Shown: piece after piece, positions 44,328 to 52,988 of the stretch
Layout: each line of letters begins with the position of its first letter
How positions within the stretch are numbered: the first letter of the stretch is position 1
Assembly: GCA_018830485.1 (NCBI GenBank)
Contig: JAHJRQ010000023.1
Location: 1 to 64,000 of the forward strand
DNA: 64,000 nt
Direction: 5' to 3'
Source: Pseudomonadota bacterium
GTDB lineage: Bacteria; Desulfobacterota; Desulfobulbia; Desulfobulbales; Desulfurivibrionaceae
Notes under the pieces: generated by a model
What the model saw: the letters and a program-made list of their open reading frames with translations, nothing else
Told to the model about the DNA's origin: nothing
Databases searched by the model: none
Position numbers and translations under genes: made by a program

Positions 44328-44740
44328 TGGCGGCCGGAAAAGCAAAATCACGGTTCGGCCTGCCAGCCGGCCTCGCGCGAAGCGGGCCGAAAAGGCGGCC
44401 AATCCGGGTGGCGGACGCCGTCAAGGCCGAGATTGCCTCGCTGTTTGTACGCAAGATCAGCGATCCCCGGTTGTACAATATTGTCATCACCTCGGTGGAG
44501 GTGAGCGATGATCTTGGACATGCCCGGGTTATGTATAGTATACTGGGAAACGAAGAGCCCAAGGATGTTGCCAAGGGGCTCGAGAGCTGCAAGGGATTCA
44601 TCAGAAGCAACCTGGCCAAGGCTTTGGCGCTGCGGCATGTGCCGGTGCTTGATTTCCGGCTGGATCTCGCGGGCCAGAAGCAGGCGGAAATGGAACAACT
44701 GCTCAGGGAGATAGCGAAAGAAGATGGATCATTCCCGTGA
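44327..44740 (+). CDS. rbfA: Ribosome-binding factor A
   Basis: 137 residues. KH-like fold with 'RVADAVKAEIASLFVRKISDPRL' in part, DDLGHARVMYSI and 'RKALALRHVPVLDFRLD'-type segments. A 20-residue basic N-terminal extension is present. RbfA is required for maturation of the 16S rRNA 5' end. Starts at the infB stop (TAATG) and overlaps nrnA by 17 nt. Confidence 0.95.
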   Translation: MAAGKAKSRFGLPAGLARSGPKRRPIRVADAVKAEIASLFVRKISDPRLYNIVITSVEVSDDLGHARVMYSILGNEEPKDVAKGLESCKGFIRSNLAKALALRHVPVLDFRLDLAGQKQAEMEQLLREIAKEDGSFP

Positions 44741-45698
44741 AGAGATTGTTCGTACCCTGAAAGCGGCCAAGAATGTCCTGGTGTCGACCCATATCCACCC
44801 GGACGGCGACGCCCTCGGCTCGCAGATCGCCATGGGCAATATCCTGCGTTCCCTGGGAAAGAATGTTTTTTTGTACGGCGAGGAGCAGGTTTCCCATCTG
44901 TACCGGTTTCTGCCGGGCAGCGCAGGGATCGAGTCGCTGCTTCCGGCCCTGAACGGTTTTGATTGCGCCATTGCCCTGGATTGTGGCGATTGCCACAGGC
45001 TGGGCGCGGCCATGGACTCCCTGCTGACCGTGCATCCCTTTGTGGTTGTTGATCACCATGTCGGCCATCAGGAATTTGGCGACCTTCGCTGGATTGCCCC
45101 GGATCGGGCCTCAACCGGCGAGATGGTCTATGACCTGGCCGAGGCCTTGGGCGCCGAGCTCAGCTACGAATCCGCCTATTGCCTGTACGCAGCCATTGTT
45201 TCCGATACCGGCTCCTTTAAATATTCCTCGACCAGTGCCGAAACCTTTCGTATCGCAGGCGAGCTTCTCCGCAAAGGGGTAAAGCCGGCCGAGGTTTCCG
45301 GCAAGCTGTTTGATAATTTTACGGTCAAGCGCCTCAACCTCATGCGGCTGGTCCTTGATTCCCTGGAATTGTATGCCGAGGATCGGCTGGCAATCATCTC
45401 GGCTCCGCGGGAGGTCTTTCTCAAAACAGGCACCACCCAGGCGGATGCGGAAACCTTTATCAATTATCCTCGCTCCCTGAATACCGTCAAGGTCGCGGTC
45501 TTTTTGAAAGAAACGGAGAAGGGCTTGGTTTCGGTCAGTCTGCGTTCCAAGGGCAAGGACCACGACGTGGCTCAGGTTGCCGCCGCCTTTGGTGGCGGCG
45601 GGCATCGCAATGCGGCCGGGTGCAAGCTGCGGGACACCAGCATTGACGAGGTGCGGAAAAAATTGCTGGCCGAGTTGCTGCCCATGGTAACGTCTTGA
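44724..45698 (+). CDS. nrnA: DHH/DHHA1 phosphoesterase NrnA-like (oligoribonuclease / pAp phosphatase)
   Basis: 324 residues. Metal-binding motifs in the N-domain: HIHPDGDALGSQ, ALDCGD and VVDHHVGHQ; C-terminal DHHA1 substrate loop GGGGHRNAAGC. Homologues degrade nano-RNAs and 3'-phosphoadenosine 5'-phosphate. The place between rbfA and truB is typical for nrnA. Confidence 0.93.
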   Translation: MDHSREEIVRTLKAAKNVLVSTHIHPDGDALGSQIAMGNILRSLGKNVFLYGEEQVSHLYRFLPGSAGIESLLPALNGFDCAIALDCGDCHRLGAAMDSLLTVHPFVVVDHHVGHQEFGDLRWIAPDRASTGEMVYDLAEALGAELSYESAYCLYAAIVSDTGSFKYSSTSAETFRIAGELLRKGVKPAEVSGKLFDNFTVKRLNLMRLVLDSLELYAEDRLAIISAPREVFLKTGTTQADAETFINYPRSLNTVKVAVFLKETEKGLVSVSLRSKGKDHDVAQVAAAFGGGGHRNAAGCKLRDTSIDEVRKKLLAELLPMVTS

Positions 45699-45702
45699 AA
45701 AG

Positions 45703-46500
45703 ATGGAAATATCGCAAGTGATGCCTGCCGATGCCCGCGCTGCCTCGGTTGAAAAAAAAATCCCCCCGGAACCGGTCCTTGAGGCCGCTGTCTTTTTGGT
45801 GGATAAGCCGGTGGGGCCAAGCTCCTTCCGCATGGTGCAACTGGTGCGCCGGGCTCTGTCCATCAAGAAGGTCGGGCATGCCGGCACCCTTGACCCCTTT
45901 GCCTCCGGCCTGCTGATTATCTGTGTCGGCCGCCCGGCCACCCGTCTTATTTCGCAGTTCATGGACGGCAATAAACGCTATGAAGCGGTGCTTAAGCTGG
46001 GTATCGAAACCACGACCCAGGATCTTGAGGGCGAGGTTGTCGCCCAGCACGAGGTTCGGGCTTTTACCCGGGAAGAGCTGGAGCAATGTCTGGCCGGATT
46101 CATGGGCGAGCAGTTGCAGGTTCCCCCCCAGTATTCGGCGCTCAAGCACCAGGGCAAGCCCCTGTACCATTACGCGCGGAAGGGGATTGTCATCGAGAAG
46201 GCCCCCAGGCCGGTAACGATCTTCCGGCTGGAGCTCCTGGCGGCCGGGCCGGACAGTCTGCGCATCATGGTGGAGTGCAGCAAGGGCACCTATATCCGGA
46301 CCCTGGCTGCGGATATTGGCAGCGCCCTTGGCTGCGGCGCCCATCTTGTTGCCTTGCGGCGGCTGCAGAGCGGGCTGTTTAGCGTGGATGACGCTGTGGA
46401 TGGCGCTGTGCTTCAGGATTCCCTTCCGGCACGGCAGGAGCTGCTGGCCAAGATCCTGAGCGTGGAAGAGGTTCTGGCCCTGTTGCCCAGGCAGGAATGA
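45703..46500 (+). CDS. truB: tRNA pseudouridine-55 synthase TruB
   Basis: 265 residues. An N-terminal extension of about 25 residues precedes the start of the fold (FLVDKPVGPSSF). Motif II, 'GHAGTLDPFASGLL', carries the catalytic Asp; 'DGNKRYEAVLKLG' and 'GTYIRTLAADIG' follow. It converts U55 in the T-loop of tRNAs. A shortened C-terminus lacks a full PUA domain. Confidence 0.95.
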   Translation: MEISQVMPADARAASVEKKIPPEPVLEAAVFLVDKPVGPSSFRMVQLVRRALSIKKVGHAGTLDPFASGLLIICVGRPATRLISQFMDGNKRYEAVLKLGIETTTQDLEGEVVAQHEVRAFTREELEQCLAGFMGEQLQVPPQYSALKHQGKPLYHYARKGIVIEKAPRPVTIFRLELLAAGPDSLRIMVECSKGTYIRTLAADIGSALGCGAHLVALRRLQSGLFSVDDAVDGAVLQDSLPARQELLAKILSVEEVLALLPRQE

Positions 46501-46535
46501 TCGCCAACCGGAAAAAAGCACGCAACGACATTCAA

Positions 46536-46564
46536 TTGACATTGGCGCCGGGATCATTTATTAA
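46536..46564 (+). promoter_or_regulatory. Sigma-70 promoter of rpsO
   Basis: TTGACA (46536-46541), 17-nt spacer, TATTAA (46559-46564). A transcript from here would begin near 46571 and carry palindromic element B in its 5' leader. Confidence 0.72.
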
Positions 46565-46595
46565 GAAGCGTTGCCCAATTAGGAATCGATGGTTT

Positions 46596-46698
46596 GAAGC
46601 CGTAGCTCATACACTTGTACAATTGTGATCCCGTAACGGCATAAGGAGCCGTAACGAAAAGGCTCAGAGAGTACAGGTTGTTTCGCAACGGCTCCTAA
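46596..46698 (+). repeat. 103-bp palindromic element, family 2 copy B
   Basis: Runs from GAAGCCGT to GCTCCTAA in the rpsO leader. AGGAGCCGT pairs perfectly with ACGGCTCCT (9 bp), and an inner CGAAA/TTTCG stem lies within. Shares CGGCATAAGGA with copy A and GTAACGAAA with copy C. Confidence 0.8.
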
Positions 46699-46745
46699 AT
46701 TTCTGTCGATCTCCCGAATTATTAATTTTAGTGCACGAGGAAGTC

Positions 46746-47015
46746 ATGACCCTGCAAGCCGACCAGAAAAAAGAGATTATCACCCAATACGCCCATCACG
46801 AGAAGGACACCGGCTCACCGGAGGTGCAGATTGCCCTGCTGAGCTCCCGTATCACCTATCTGACCGAGCATTTCAAGGAGCACAAGAAAGACCATCACTC
46901 CCGCCGCGGGCTGCTGAAGCTGGTCGGTCAGAGACGGCGGCTCCTGAACTACCTCAAGGGGAAAAATGTTGATTTGTACCGTGACCTGATTCAAAAGCTT
47001 GGCATCAGAAAGTAG
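46746..47015 (+). CDS. rpsO: 30S ribosomal protein S15
   Basis: 89 residues, the exact standard length, from ATG 46746 (GTG 46731 is in frame but unlikely). Signature: '[19 protein letters not shown]', '[16 protein letters not shown]' and '[13 protein letters not shown]'. Binds 16S rRNA early in assembly. Own promoter upstream and terminator downstream; pnp follows, a widely conserved pair. Confidence 0.98.
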   Translation: MTLQADQKKEIITQYAHHEKDTGSPEVQIALLSSRITYLTEHFKEHKKDHHSRRGLLKLVGQRRRLLNYLKGKNVDLYRDLIQKLGIRK

Positions 47016-47027
47016 GATGCGATAACA

Positions 47028-47062
47028 GCCACCGCCGGGTTTCTGGCGGTGGCTCCATTTTT
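47028..47062 (+). terminator. Rho-independent terminator after rpsO
   Basis: GCCACCGCC (47028-47036) pairs perfectly with GGCGGTGGC (47045-47053), followed by TCCATTTTT. Confidence 0.88.
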
Positions 47063-47218
47063 GCCCCTGTATGCAATCCGGCATCGCCGCTTTCGAGTGC
47101 GGCTGGGGCAGCGAAAACACCACCTTCCCATTGCGGTAATATACTTCGCCCGAGCTAGATCCGGGTGGCGCGATTGCTCCCCCCGGCAATGGAAGGGGCG
47201 GCTGTTAGAGGAGAGTAT

Positions 47219-49312
47219 ATGTTTAAAAAAGTAACGATTGATCTGGGTGGACGCCCTCTCACCATTGAGACTGGACGCCTGGCAAAACAGGCAAACGGCA
47301 CGGCTCTGGTAACTTACGGTGAAACCGTGGTGCTGGTTACCGCCACCGCAGCCAAGGACCCCAAAGCGGAAATCGATTTTCTCCCTCTCACCGTGGAGTA
47401 TCAGGAGCGGTTTTATGCGGTGGGCCGGATTCCGGGCAGCTTTTTCCGCCGGGAAATCGGCCGGCCCAGCGATAAGGAAACCCTTTCCGCCCGTTTCATC
47501 GACCGTCCCCTGCGACCCCTGTTTGTAAAAGGCTATCAGCATGAGACCCAGGTGATCGCCACGGTTCTTTCGGCCGATCAGCAGAACGACCCCGATGTGC
47601 TGGCCATGATCGGCGCTTCCTGCGCCCTGATTGTTTCCGACATCCCTTTCAATGCGCCGGTTGCCGGGGTAAAGGTGGGCTATGTCGATGGCAAGTATGT
47701 GCTCAATCCCAGTCCGGAAGAGTGGGAAAATTCCCGGTTGAACCTCATCGTGGCCGGAACCAGGAATGCCGTGGTCATGGTCGAAGGCGGGGCGGACAGC
47801 CTCTCTGAAGCCGAGGTTCTTGAGGGTATCTTTTTCGGTCACCAGGCGCTGCAACCCATTCTGGATATGCAGGAAGAGATGCGTGCCGCAGTGGGCAGGG
47901 CCAAGATGGCGGTTGCGCCGCCGGTGGTCAACGAGGCTTTGAAGGCCAAGGTGGCGGAGCTGGCCCGCGAAGGGATGCAGGCGGTCATTACCATGGCCGA
48001 CAAGCAGGAGCGCAGCAATTTGTATCATCAGCTCCAGAAAGATGTCATTGCCGCCCTTGGCGATGAGTATGCCGATAGCCTCAAGGAGGCCAAGGAGCAT
48101 CTCCATTCCCTGAATAAAACCATGATGCGCGACCGGATTGTCAAGGATCAGTGCCGGATAGACGGCCGCCGTTTTGACGAGATTCGCCCCATCAATTGTG
48201 AAGTCGCGGCCCTGCCGAAAGTCCATGGCTCCGCGCTGTTTACCCGGGGCGAGACCCAGGTCATGGTTTCTGCCACCTTGGGCAGCGGCGATGATGAGCA
48301 GCGGGTTGAATCCCTCACTGGCATGTCCTTCAAGCGCTTCATGCTCCATTATAACTTTCCGCCCTATTGCGTGGGCGAGGTCCGTTTCATGCGCGGCCCC
48401 AGCCGCCGGGACATCGGGCATGGCGCCCTGGCCGAACGGGCCCTGGCTGCCGTGCTGCCCAAAACTGACGATTTTGCCTACACCATCCGCATCGTGTCCG
48501 AGGTCTTGGAGTCCAACGGCTCCTCCTCCATGGCCACGGTCTGCGGCGGCAGTCTCGCCCTGATGGATGCGGGCGTGCCGATCAAGAAGCCGGTTTCCGG
48601 CGTGGCCATGGGTTTGATCAAGGACGGCGAAACCATCGTCATCCTCTCGGACATCCTGGGTGATGAAGATCATCTCGGCGACATGGATTTTAAGGTCACC
48701 GGCACCGACGAGGGCATCACCGCCCTGCAGATGGATATCAAGATCGAAGGCGTCTCCAAGGAGATCATGACCAGCGCTCTGGCCCAGGCCAGGGGCGGCC
48801 GCCTCCATATCCTCGATAAAATGAAGATGGCCATCGAGCAGCCCAGGGCGGATGTGCCTGCGCATGCGCCCAAGATCTTCAGCCTGCAGATCAATCCCGA
48901 CAAGATCCGTGATCTCATAGGCCCGGGCGGCAAGATGATCAAGTCGATCACCGCCGATTACGGGATCAAGATGGATGTTGAGGATTCCGGCAAGGTAACG
49001 ATTTTTGCGCCTAATGGCGAGGTTGCCCAGGCTGTTATCGCCAAGGTCAACGAGATCGCCGCTGATCCTGAAATCGGCCGGATCTACGACGGCGTTGTCC
49101 AGAAGATCCTCGATTTCGGCGCATTCGTGCAGATTATGCCGGGGGTTGACGGCTTGGTGCACATCTCCGAGCTTGACAGTAAGCGTGTCGAGAAGGTCAC
49201 CGATGTTCTCAAGGAAGGCGACGAGGTCCGGGTCAAGGTTCTGGAGATCGACCAGCGGGGCAAGATCCGCCTGAGCCGTAAGGCTGTCCTGCAGGAGGAG
49301 TCGGGTTCCTGA
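47219..49312 (+). CDS. pnp: Polyribonucleotide nucleotidyltransferase (PNPase)
   Basis: 697 residues from ATG 47219, with GAGGAG 6 nt upstream. Two RNase PH-like domains (about 1-215 and 310-540), a helical linker, a KH domain (about 555-615: KIRDLIGPGGKMIKSI) and an S1 domain (about 620-692: GVVQKILDFGAFVQIMPG). Motifs FFRREIGRPSDKE and 'GPSRRDIGHGALAERAL' are active-site regions. It degrades RNA from 3' to 5' using phosphate. Confidence 0.98.
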   Translation: MFKKVTIDLGGRPLTIETGRLAKQANGTALVTYGETVVLVTATAAKDPKAEIDFLPLTVEYQERFYAVGRIPGSFFRREIGRPSDKETLSARFIDRPLRPLFVKGYQHETQVIATVLSADQQNDPDVLAMIGASCALIVSDIPFNAPVAGVKVGYVDGKYVLNPSPEEWENSRLNLIVAGTRNAVVMVEGGADSLSEAEVLEGIFFGHQALQPILDMQEEMRAAVGRAKMAVAPPVVNEALKAKVAELAREGMQAVITMADKQERSNLYHQLQKDVIAALGDEYADSLKEAKEHLHSLNKTMMRDRIVKDQCRIDGRRFDEIRPINCEVAALPKVHGSALFTRGETQVMVSATLGSGDDEQRVESLTGMSFKRFMLHYNFPPYCVGEVRFMRGPSRRDIGHGALAERALAAVLPKTDDFAYTIRIVSEVLESNGSSSMATVCGGSLALMDAGVPIKKPVSGVAMGLIKDGETIVILSDILGDEDHLGDMDFKVTGTDEGITALQMDIKIEGVSKEIMTSALAQARGGRLHILDKMKMAIEQPRADVPAHAPKIFSLQINPDKIRDLIGPGGKMIKSITADYGIKMDVEDSGKVTIFAPNGEVAQAVIAKVNEIAADPEIGRIYDGVVQKILDFGAFVQIMPGVDGLVHISELDSKRVEKVTDVLKEGDEVRVKVLEIDQRGKIRLSRKAVLQEESGS

Positions 49313-49346
49313 TCCATTGCCTTCGGGTACTGTTTTAGATTCTTCC

Positions 49347-49382
49347 AAGGGGAAGGAGGGCGCTGCCCTCTTTCCCCTTTTC
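49347..49382 (+). terminator. Rho-independent terminator after pnp
   Basis: AAGGGGAAGGAGGGC (49347-49361) pairs with GCCCTCTTTCCCCTT (49365-49379) with one G-T pair, loop GCT, then a T run. Confidence 0.85.
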
Positions 49383-49412
49383 CGTATCATCCTGTGACCA
49401 GTAGGGAAAACC

Positions 49413-50678
49413 GTGGCCAATAGCTACCAAAAAACCGTGCTCGACAACGGCATCCGGATCATCACCGAAAAAATTCCCTCCCGCACGGTTTCCGCAGGGA
49501 TCTGGGTGGATGTGGGCGCCCGCGACGAGCAGCCCGACAACAACGGCAGCGCCCACTTTGTCGAGCACATGCTCTTTAAGGGCACCCACAACCGGACGGC
49601 CCGGGAGATCGCCCAGGAACTCGACACCCTGGGCGGCATGTCCAACGCCTTTACCTCCGGCGAGACCACCTCCTATTACGCCACGGTCCTTGATGACCAG
49701 TTGGAACACCTCGTCGGTCTCATGGGGGATATCTTCCTGAACTCGTTTTTTGAGGAGGAAGAGGTGGTGCGCGAACGGGAGGTCGTGCTCCAGGAAATAT
49801 CCATGGTGGAAGACACCCCGGATGACCGGATCCATGAGCTGTTCACCGGCAATCTGTGGGGCGAGCACCCCCTCGGGTATACGGTGCTCGGACGGCGGGA
49901 GGTGGTGGCAGCCATGGATTCCAACGGTCTGCGGGAGTATATGCGGAGCCAGTACACGCCAGGGAGGATCGTCATCGCCGCCTCGGGCAATGTGGAGCAC
50001 GAGAAGTTCTGCCGTCTCTGGCAGAAGCAGATGGGCGCCTTGGCCGATACCGGCACAAGCCTTCGCCGGCAGCCGCCCAGCGCGCTTGCGCCGGTGCGCA
50101 GGCTCTATAAGAAAAGCCTGGAGCAGGCGCATCTGGTGCTTGGCACCTACGGCCTGCCCATTGTGGCGCCCGAGCGGTATACCCTCTATCTGCTGCATGT
50201 TCTCCTCGGCGGCAACATGAGCTCCCGCCTTTTCCAGGAGGTCCGTGAGAAAGAGGGGCTGGCCTATTCCATCTATTCCTATCTTTCCTCCTTCACCGAC
50301 AGCGGCTATCTCGGGGTGTACATGGGAGTCGATCCGGCGGTGGTGAACAAAGCCATGGCGGTGGTGGCCAGGGAAATACAAGGGTTGCGCCAGGGGAGTG
50401 TTTCAAGCGAGTTGCTGGACAGGGCCAAGGATTACGCCAAGGCCGGGATTTACCTTTCCGCCGAGAACATGGAATCCCGCATGACCAGAATCGCCAGAAA
50501 TGAGCTGACCTTTGGCCGTTATATCCCCTTTGACGAGGTCGCCGCAGGGTTTGACCGAGTGCGGCAAGAGGATATTGGCGACCTGGCCGTGCAACTTTTC
50601 AGCCAGCCGTTGTTCGCCACTGTTCTTGGCCCGGTAAAGGCAAAGGATATTGACTGGCGCCCCCTTGATTTGGAGTAA
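49413..50678 (+). CDS. M16-family zinc peptidase
   Basis: 421 residues starting at GTG 49413. The inverse zinc motif HFVEH (HxxEH) is in 'SAHFVEHMLFKGT', with the downstream Glu in 'EEEVVREREVVLQEISM'. The second half has the 'RLFQEVREKEGLAYSIYS' signature of the C-terminal M16 domain. Length matches the processing-peptidase/YmxG group. No signal peptide, so it should be cytoplasmic. It follows pnp, as in many bacteria. The stop codon lies inside a 106-bp palindromic element. Confidence 0.92.
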   Translation: MANSYQKTVLDNGIRIITEKIPSRTVSAGIWVDVGARDEQPDNNGSAHFVEHMLFKGTHNRTAREIAQELDTLGGMSNAFTSGETTSYYATVLDDQLEHLVGLMGDIFLNSFFEEEEVVREREVVLQEISMVEDTPDDRIHELFTGNLWGEHPLGYTVLGRREVVAAMDSNGLREYMRSQYTPGRIVIAASGNVEHEKFCRLWQKQMGALADTGTSLRRQPPSALAPVRRLYKKSLEQAHLVLGTYGLPIVAPERYTLYLLHVLLGGNMSSRLFQEVREKEGLAYSIYSYLSSFTDSGYLGVYMGVDPAVVNKAMAVVAREIQGLRQGSVSSELLDRAKDYAKAGIYLSAENMESRMTRIARNELTFGRYIPFDEVAAGFDRVRQEDIGDLAVQLFSQPLFATVLGPVKAKDIDWRPLDLE

Positions 50679-50780
50679 CCGTTCAGCAGCACCGCATCTG
50701 CTTTGTCATCGGTCTGCTCATGTGCAGTAGCACACTTCGCAGACCTCTTCCTCGCATCTGCGGCACTGCTGAACGGTTAC
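50675..50780 (+). repeat. 106-bp palindromic element, family 1 copy 2
   Basis: Perfect arms GTAACCGTTCAGCAG (50675-50689) and CTGCTGAACGGTTAC (50766-50780). An inner CCGCA/TGCGG stem, GGTCTGC/GCAGACC (7 bp) and an apical TGTGC/GCACA hairpin. The left arm contains the stop codon of the M16 gene. Partner copy at 29903-30008. Confidence 0.85.
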
Positions 50781-50824
50781 ATGTTTCCCCCTTTTTGGTA
50801 ACTGGTTACGATCTGGAGTAGAAG

Positions 50825-51298
50825 ATGACCGAAACACATACTCTTCAATTGTCCTGGCTCGATCCGGCAATGCATGCTGATCTGCCCTTGCCTGCCTATC
50901 ATTCCGAACTGGCCGCAGGCATGGATGTGGCCGCCGCCGTGGTTGAGCCGGTGGTGATAGCACCTGGCGAGATTCGTTTGCTGCCCTCCGGCTTTGCCGT
51001 GGCCCTGGCCGCTGGCTATGAGTTGCAGGTGCGGCCCCGCAGCGGGCTGGCCATCAAGCACGGGATCACCGTGGTCAACAGCCCCGGCACCATTGATGCC
51101 GATTACCGGGGCGAGGTGAAGATCGGGTTGATCAACCTGGGGCGCGAGCCGTTCACCATCCGACGGGGCGACCGGATCGCCCAACTGGTGCTGGCTCCGG
51201 TCTGCCGGGCCACGGTGATCGCGGTGGACAGGCTTGACGAAACCCTCCGTCAGGACGGCGGGTTCGGTCATACGGGCCTGGGGCAGGTAAAAGGCTAA
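50825..51298 (+). CDS. dut: dUTP pyrophosphatase
   Basis: 157 residues. All five dUTPase motifs are seen: [15 protein letters not shown], '[14 protein letters not shown]', [13 protein letters not shown] and the C-terminal GGFGHTG. The trimeric enzyme hydrolyses dUTP to dUMP, keeping uracil out of DNA. Preceded by the 106-bp element; its stop is part of a terminator stem. Confidence 0.96.
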   Translation: MTETHTLQLSWLDPAMHADLPLPAYHSELAAGMDVAAAVVEPVVIAPGEIRLLPSGFAVALAAGYELQVRPRSGLAIKHGITVVNSPGTIDADYRGEVKIGLINLGREPFTIRRGDRIAQLVLAPVCRATVIAVDRLDETLRQDGGFGHTGLGQVKG

Positions 51299-51335
51299 AG
51301 GGGCAAGGAGAAAGGGTCATGCCCTTTAGCCTTTT
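51289..51335 (+). terminator. Terminator-like hairpin at the end of dut
   Basis: AAAAGGCTAAAGGGGCA (51289-51305) pairs with TGCCCTTTAGCCTTTT (51320-51335), one bulged G. The stem includes the dut stop codon. Confidence 0.7.
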
Positions 51336-51360
51336 ACTTGTAACCTTTTTTGGGTGATCC

Positions 51361-52164
51361 ATGCGACTTTGTGTACTTGGGAGCGGCAGCAAGGGTAATG
51401 CGACCTTTGTCGAGTCCGGCCAGACGCGGCTTTTGATCGACGCCGGGTTTTCCGGCAAGGAGATCGAGCACCGTCTGGCCGGAATCGGGGTTGGCGCGGA
51501 AACCCTCTCCGGCATCCTCATTACCCACGAGCACACCGACCATATCAAAGGCGCGGCGATCCTCTCCCGCCGTTTTCGCTTGCCGGTATTTATCAATGAA
51601 GCAACCCTGGCCGCAGCCGGGCCGGTTCTGAATAACCTCCACCAATGCCAATCCTTTGTCACGGGGCAGACCTTCGTCTTTCAGGATTTTCAGATCCACC
51701 CCTACGCGATCTCCCATGATACCGTCGATCCCGTCGGTTTTCTCCTCAACAATGGCCGGGTGCTCATGGGGTACTGCACCGATACCGGGGTGGTGTCCAA
51801 ACTGATGCAGCATCGCTTGAGCAATTGCCATGGGTTGGTGCTCGAATGCAACCACGACCCGGAGCTGTTGCGCAACGGACCCTATCCCCCATCCCTGCAA
51901 CAGCGAGTGCGCGGCAAGAGCGGGCATTTGGCCAATGAAGACGCGGCCGGGTTTTTGAGCGATATCCTCCACGACGGCCTGGAGCATGTGGTCCTGTCCC
52001 ACCTCAGCGAAACCAACAACCGGCCGCATCTTGCCGAGAAAGCGGTGACTGTGGTTCTCGAAACCCTGCGCAGCCAACGGGGCGGGTGCCCGGTGCCCGT
52101 GATCTCCCTTGCCCATCAGGATCGAGTCGGGGAGGTGGTTACTCTGCGAGGCAGCGAGGGGTGA
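51361..52164 (+). CDS. YycJ/WalJ-like metallo-beta-lactamase-fold hydrolase
   Basis: 267 residues. Metal-binding motif THEHTDHIKG (HxHxDH), then ISHDTVDPVGF and 'SHLSETNNRP'. This matches the YycJ/WalJ group of MBL-fold proteins, presumed 5'-3' exonucleases or other phosphodiesterases; activity is not proven in this lineage. Overlaps cbiR (TGATG). Confidence 0.85.
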   Translation: MRLCVLGSGSKGNATFVESGQTRLLIDAGFSGKEIEHRLAGIGVGAETLSGILITHEHTDHIKGAAILSRRFRLPVFINEATLAAAGPVLNNLHQCQSFVTGQTFVFQDFQIHPYAISHDTVDPVGFLLNNGRVLMGYCTDTGVVSKLMQHRLSNCHGLVLECNHDPELLRNGPYPPSLQQRVRGKSGHLANEDAAGFLSDILHDGLEHVVLSHLSETNNRPHLAEKAVTVVLETLRSQRGGCPVPVISLAHQDRVGEVVTLRGSEG

Positions 52165-52943
52165 TGGTGGTTACGAAACGCTACCCGTGGCGGCTCGGCG
52201 CAACCTCCTGTGTGCTGCCTGCGGATATCATGACCAATGTCCGGCGGTTGGCGCCCCTGGTGGACGATGTCCAGTTGCTCTTTTTTGAAAGCGCGGCCAA
52301 AAGCCGTATGCCCCAGCCTCTGCATGTGCAGGTGTTGCGCGGGTTTGCCGAGGAACACAGCCTCACCTATACGGCGCATCTGCCAACCGACCTTGCCTTG
52401 GGCGCGGCGAATCGAGCGCAGCGGCAGGAGGGGATCGGCGAGATCCTCCGGCTTATGGCGCAGTTGGCCCCCCTTGCACCGCTGAGTTTTGACCTGCATC
52501 TGGTCCGGGAACCGGACTTGCCCGAGGCTGCCTGGCTTGATAATCTGGCTGCCAGCCTTCGGGAATTGGCGGAGGCTTTGGGCGACGAGAAAAGGCTGGT
52601 TGGTGTCGAAAATATCGAGTATCCCTTCGGGTTGGTGGCCCATTTGGTTGCGGAACATGGATTTGGCATCTGCCTTGATCTCGGGCACCTGGTCCATTAC
52701 GACCATGATTTGGGAGAAGGCCTGGCCATGCTGCCCCGGGCGCGGCATTTGCACTACCACGGGGTTCGGGATGGTAAGGATCATCAGGGGCTGCATGATG
52801 CGGAACAGGCCGGGATGCTGGGTCAGCGGCTGGCCCAGGTTGGGTATGACGGAGTGGTCACCCTGGAGATGTACAGCCTGGAAAAACTAAAGGCTTCGCT
52901 GGCGCTTCTGGATATAGCGTGGCAGCCTTTTGTCGGAAAATAA
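52164..52943 (+). CDS. cbiR: CbiR-like cobamide-remodelling phosphodiesterase (TIM barrel)
   Basis: 259 residues from ATG 52164, GAGGGG upstream. AP-endonuclease-2-like TIM barrel with likely metal ligands in HLP, DLHLV, VENIEYP, LDLGHLVH, HLHYHGV and 'VTLEMYS'. The opening 'WRLGATSCVLPADIMTNVRRLAPLVDDVQLLFFES' in part is familiar from the cobalt-linked family. CbiR (described in Akkermansia) cuts the nucleotide loop of a foreign cobamide so that the lower base can be replaced. Its position directly before cobT and cobS supports the call. Confidence 0.8.
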   Translation: MVVTKRYPWRLGATSCVLPADIMTNVRRLAPLVDDVQLLFFESAAKSRMPQPLHVQVLRGFAEEHSLTYTAHLPTDLALGAANRAQRQEGIGEILRLMAQLAPLAPLSFDLHLVREPDLPEAAWLDNLAASLRELAEALGDEKRLVGVENIEYPFGLVAHLVAEHGFGICLDLGHLVHYDHDLGEGLAMLPRARHLHYHGVRDGKDHQGLHDAEQAGMLGQRLAQVGYDGVVTLEMYSLEKLKASLALLDIAWQPFVGK

Positions 52944-52988
52944 TCCTGCCGCCGCAATCGGCGGCTAAGGCTTGAAGGAGAAGAGAAC

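Noticed and set aside
41631..44402. 923-residue open frame on the minus strand across infB
   Set aside because: It is antisense to a well-supported IF-2 gene and has the His/Gly/Leu-rich composition expected of reverse reading of a GC-rich coding sequence.
46991..49420. 809-residue minus-strand frame across pnp
   Set aside because: Shadow of pnp; no recognisable domain and it would run through two strong terminators.
52944..52988. Cobalamin riboswitch before cobT
   Set aside because: The gap is 45 nt, too short for the structure, and no B12-box-like sequence was seen before cbiR either.
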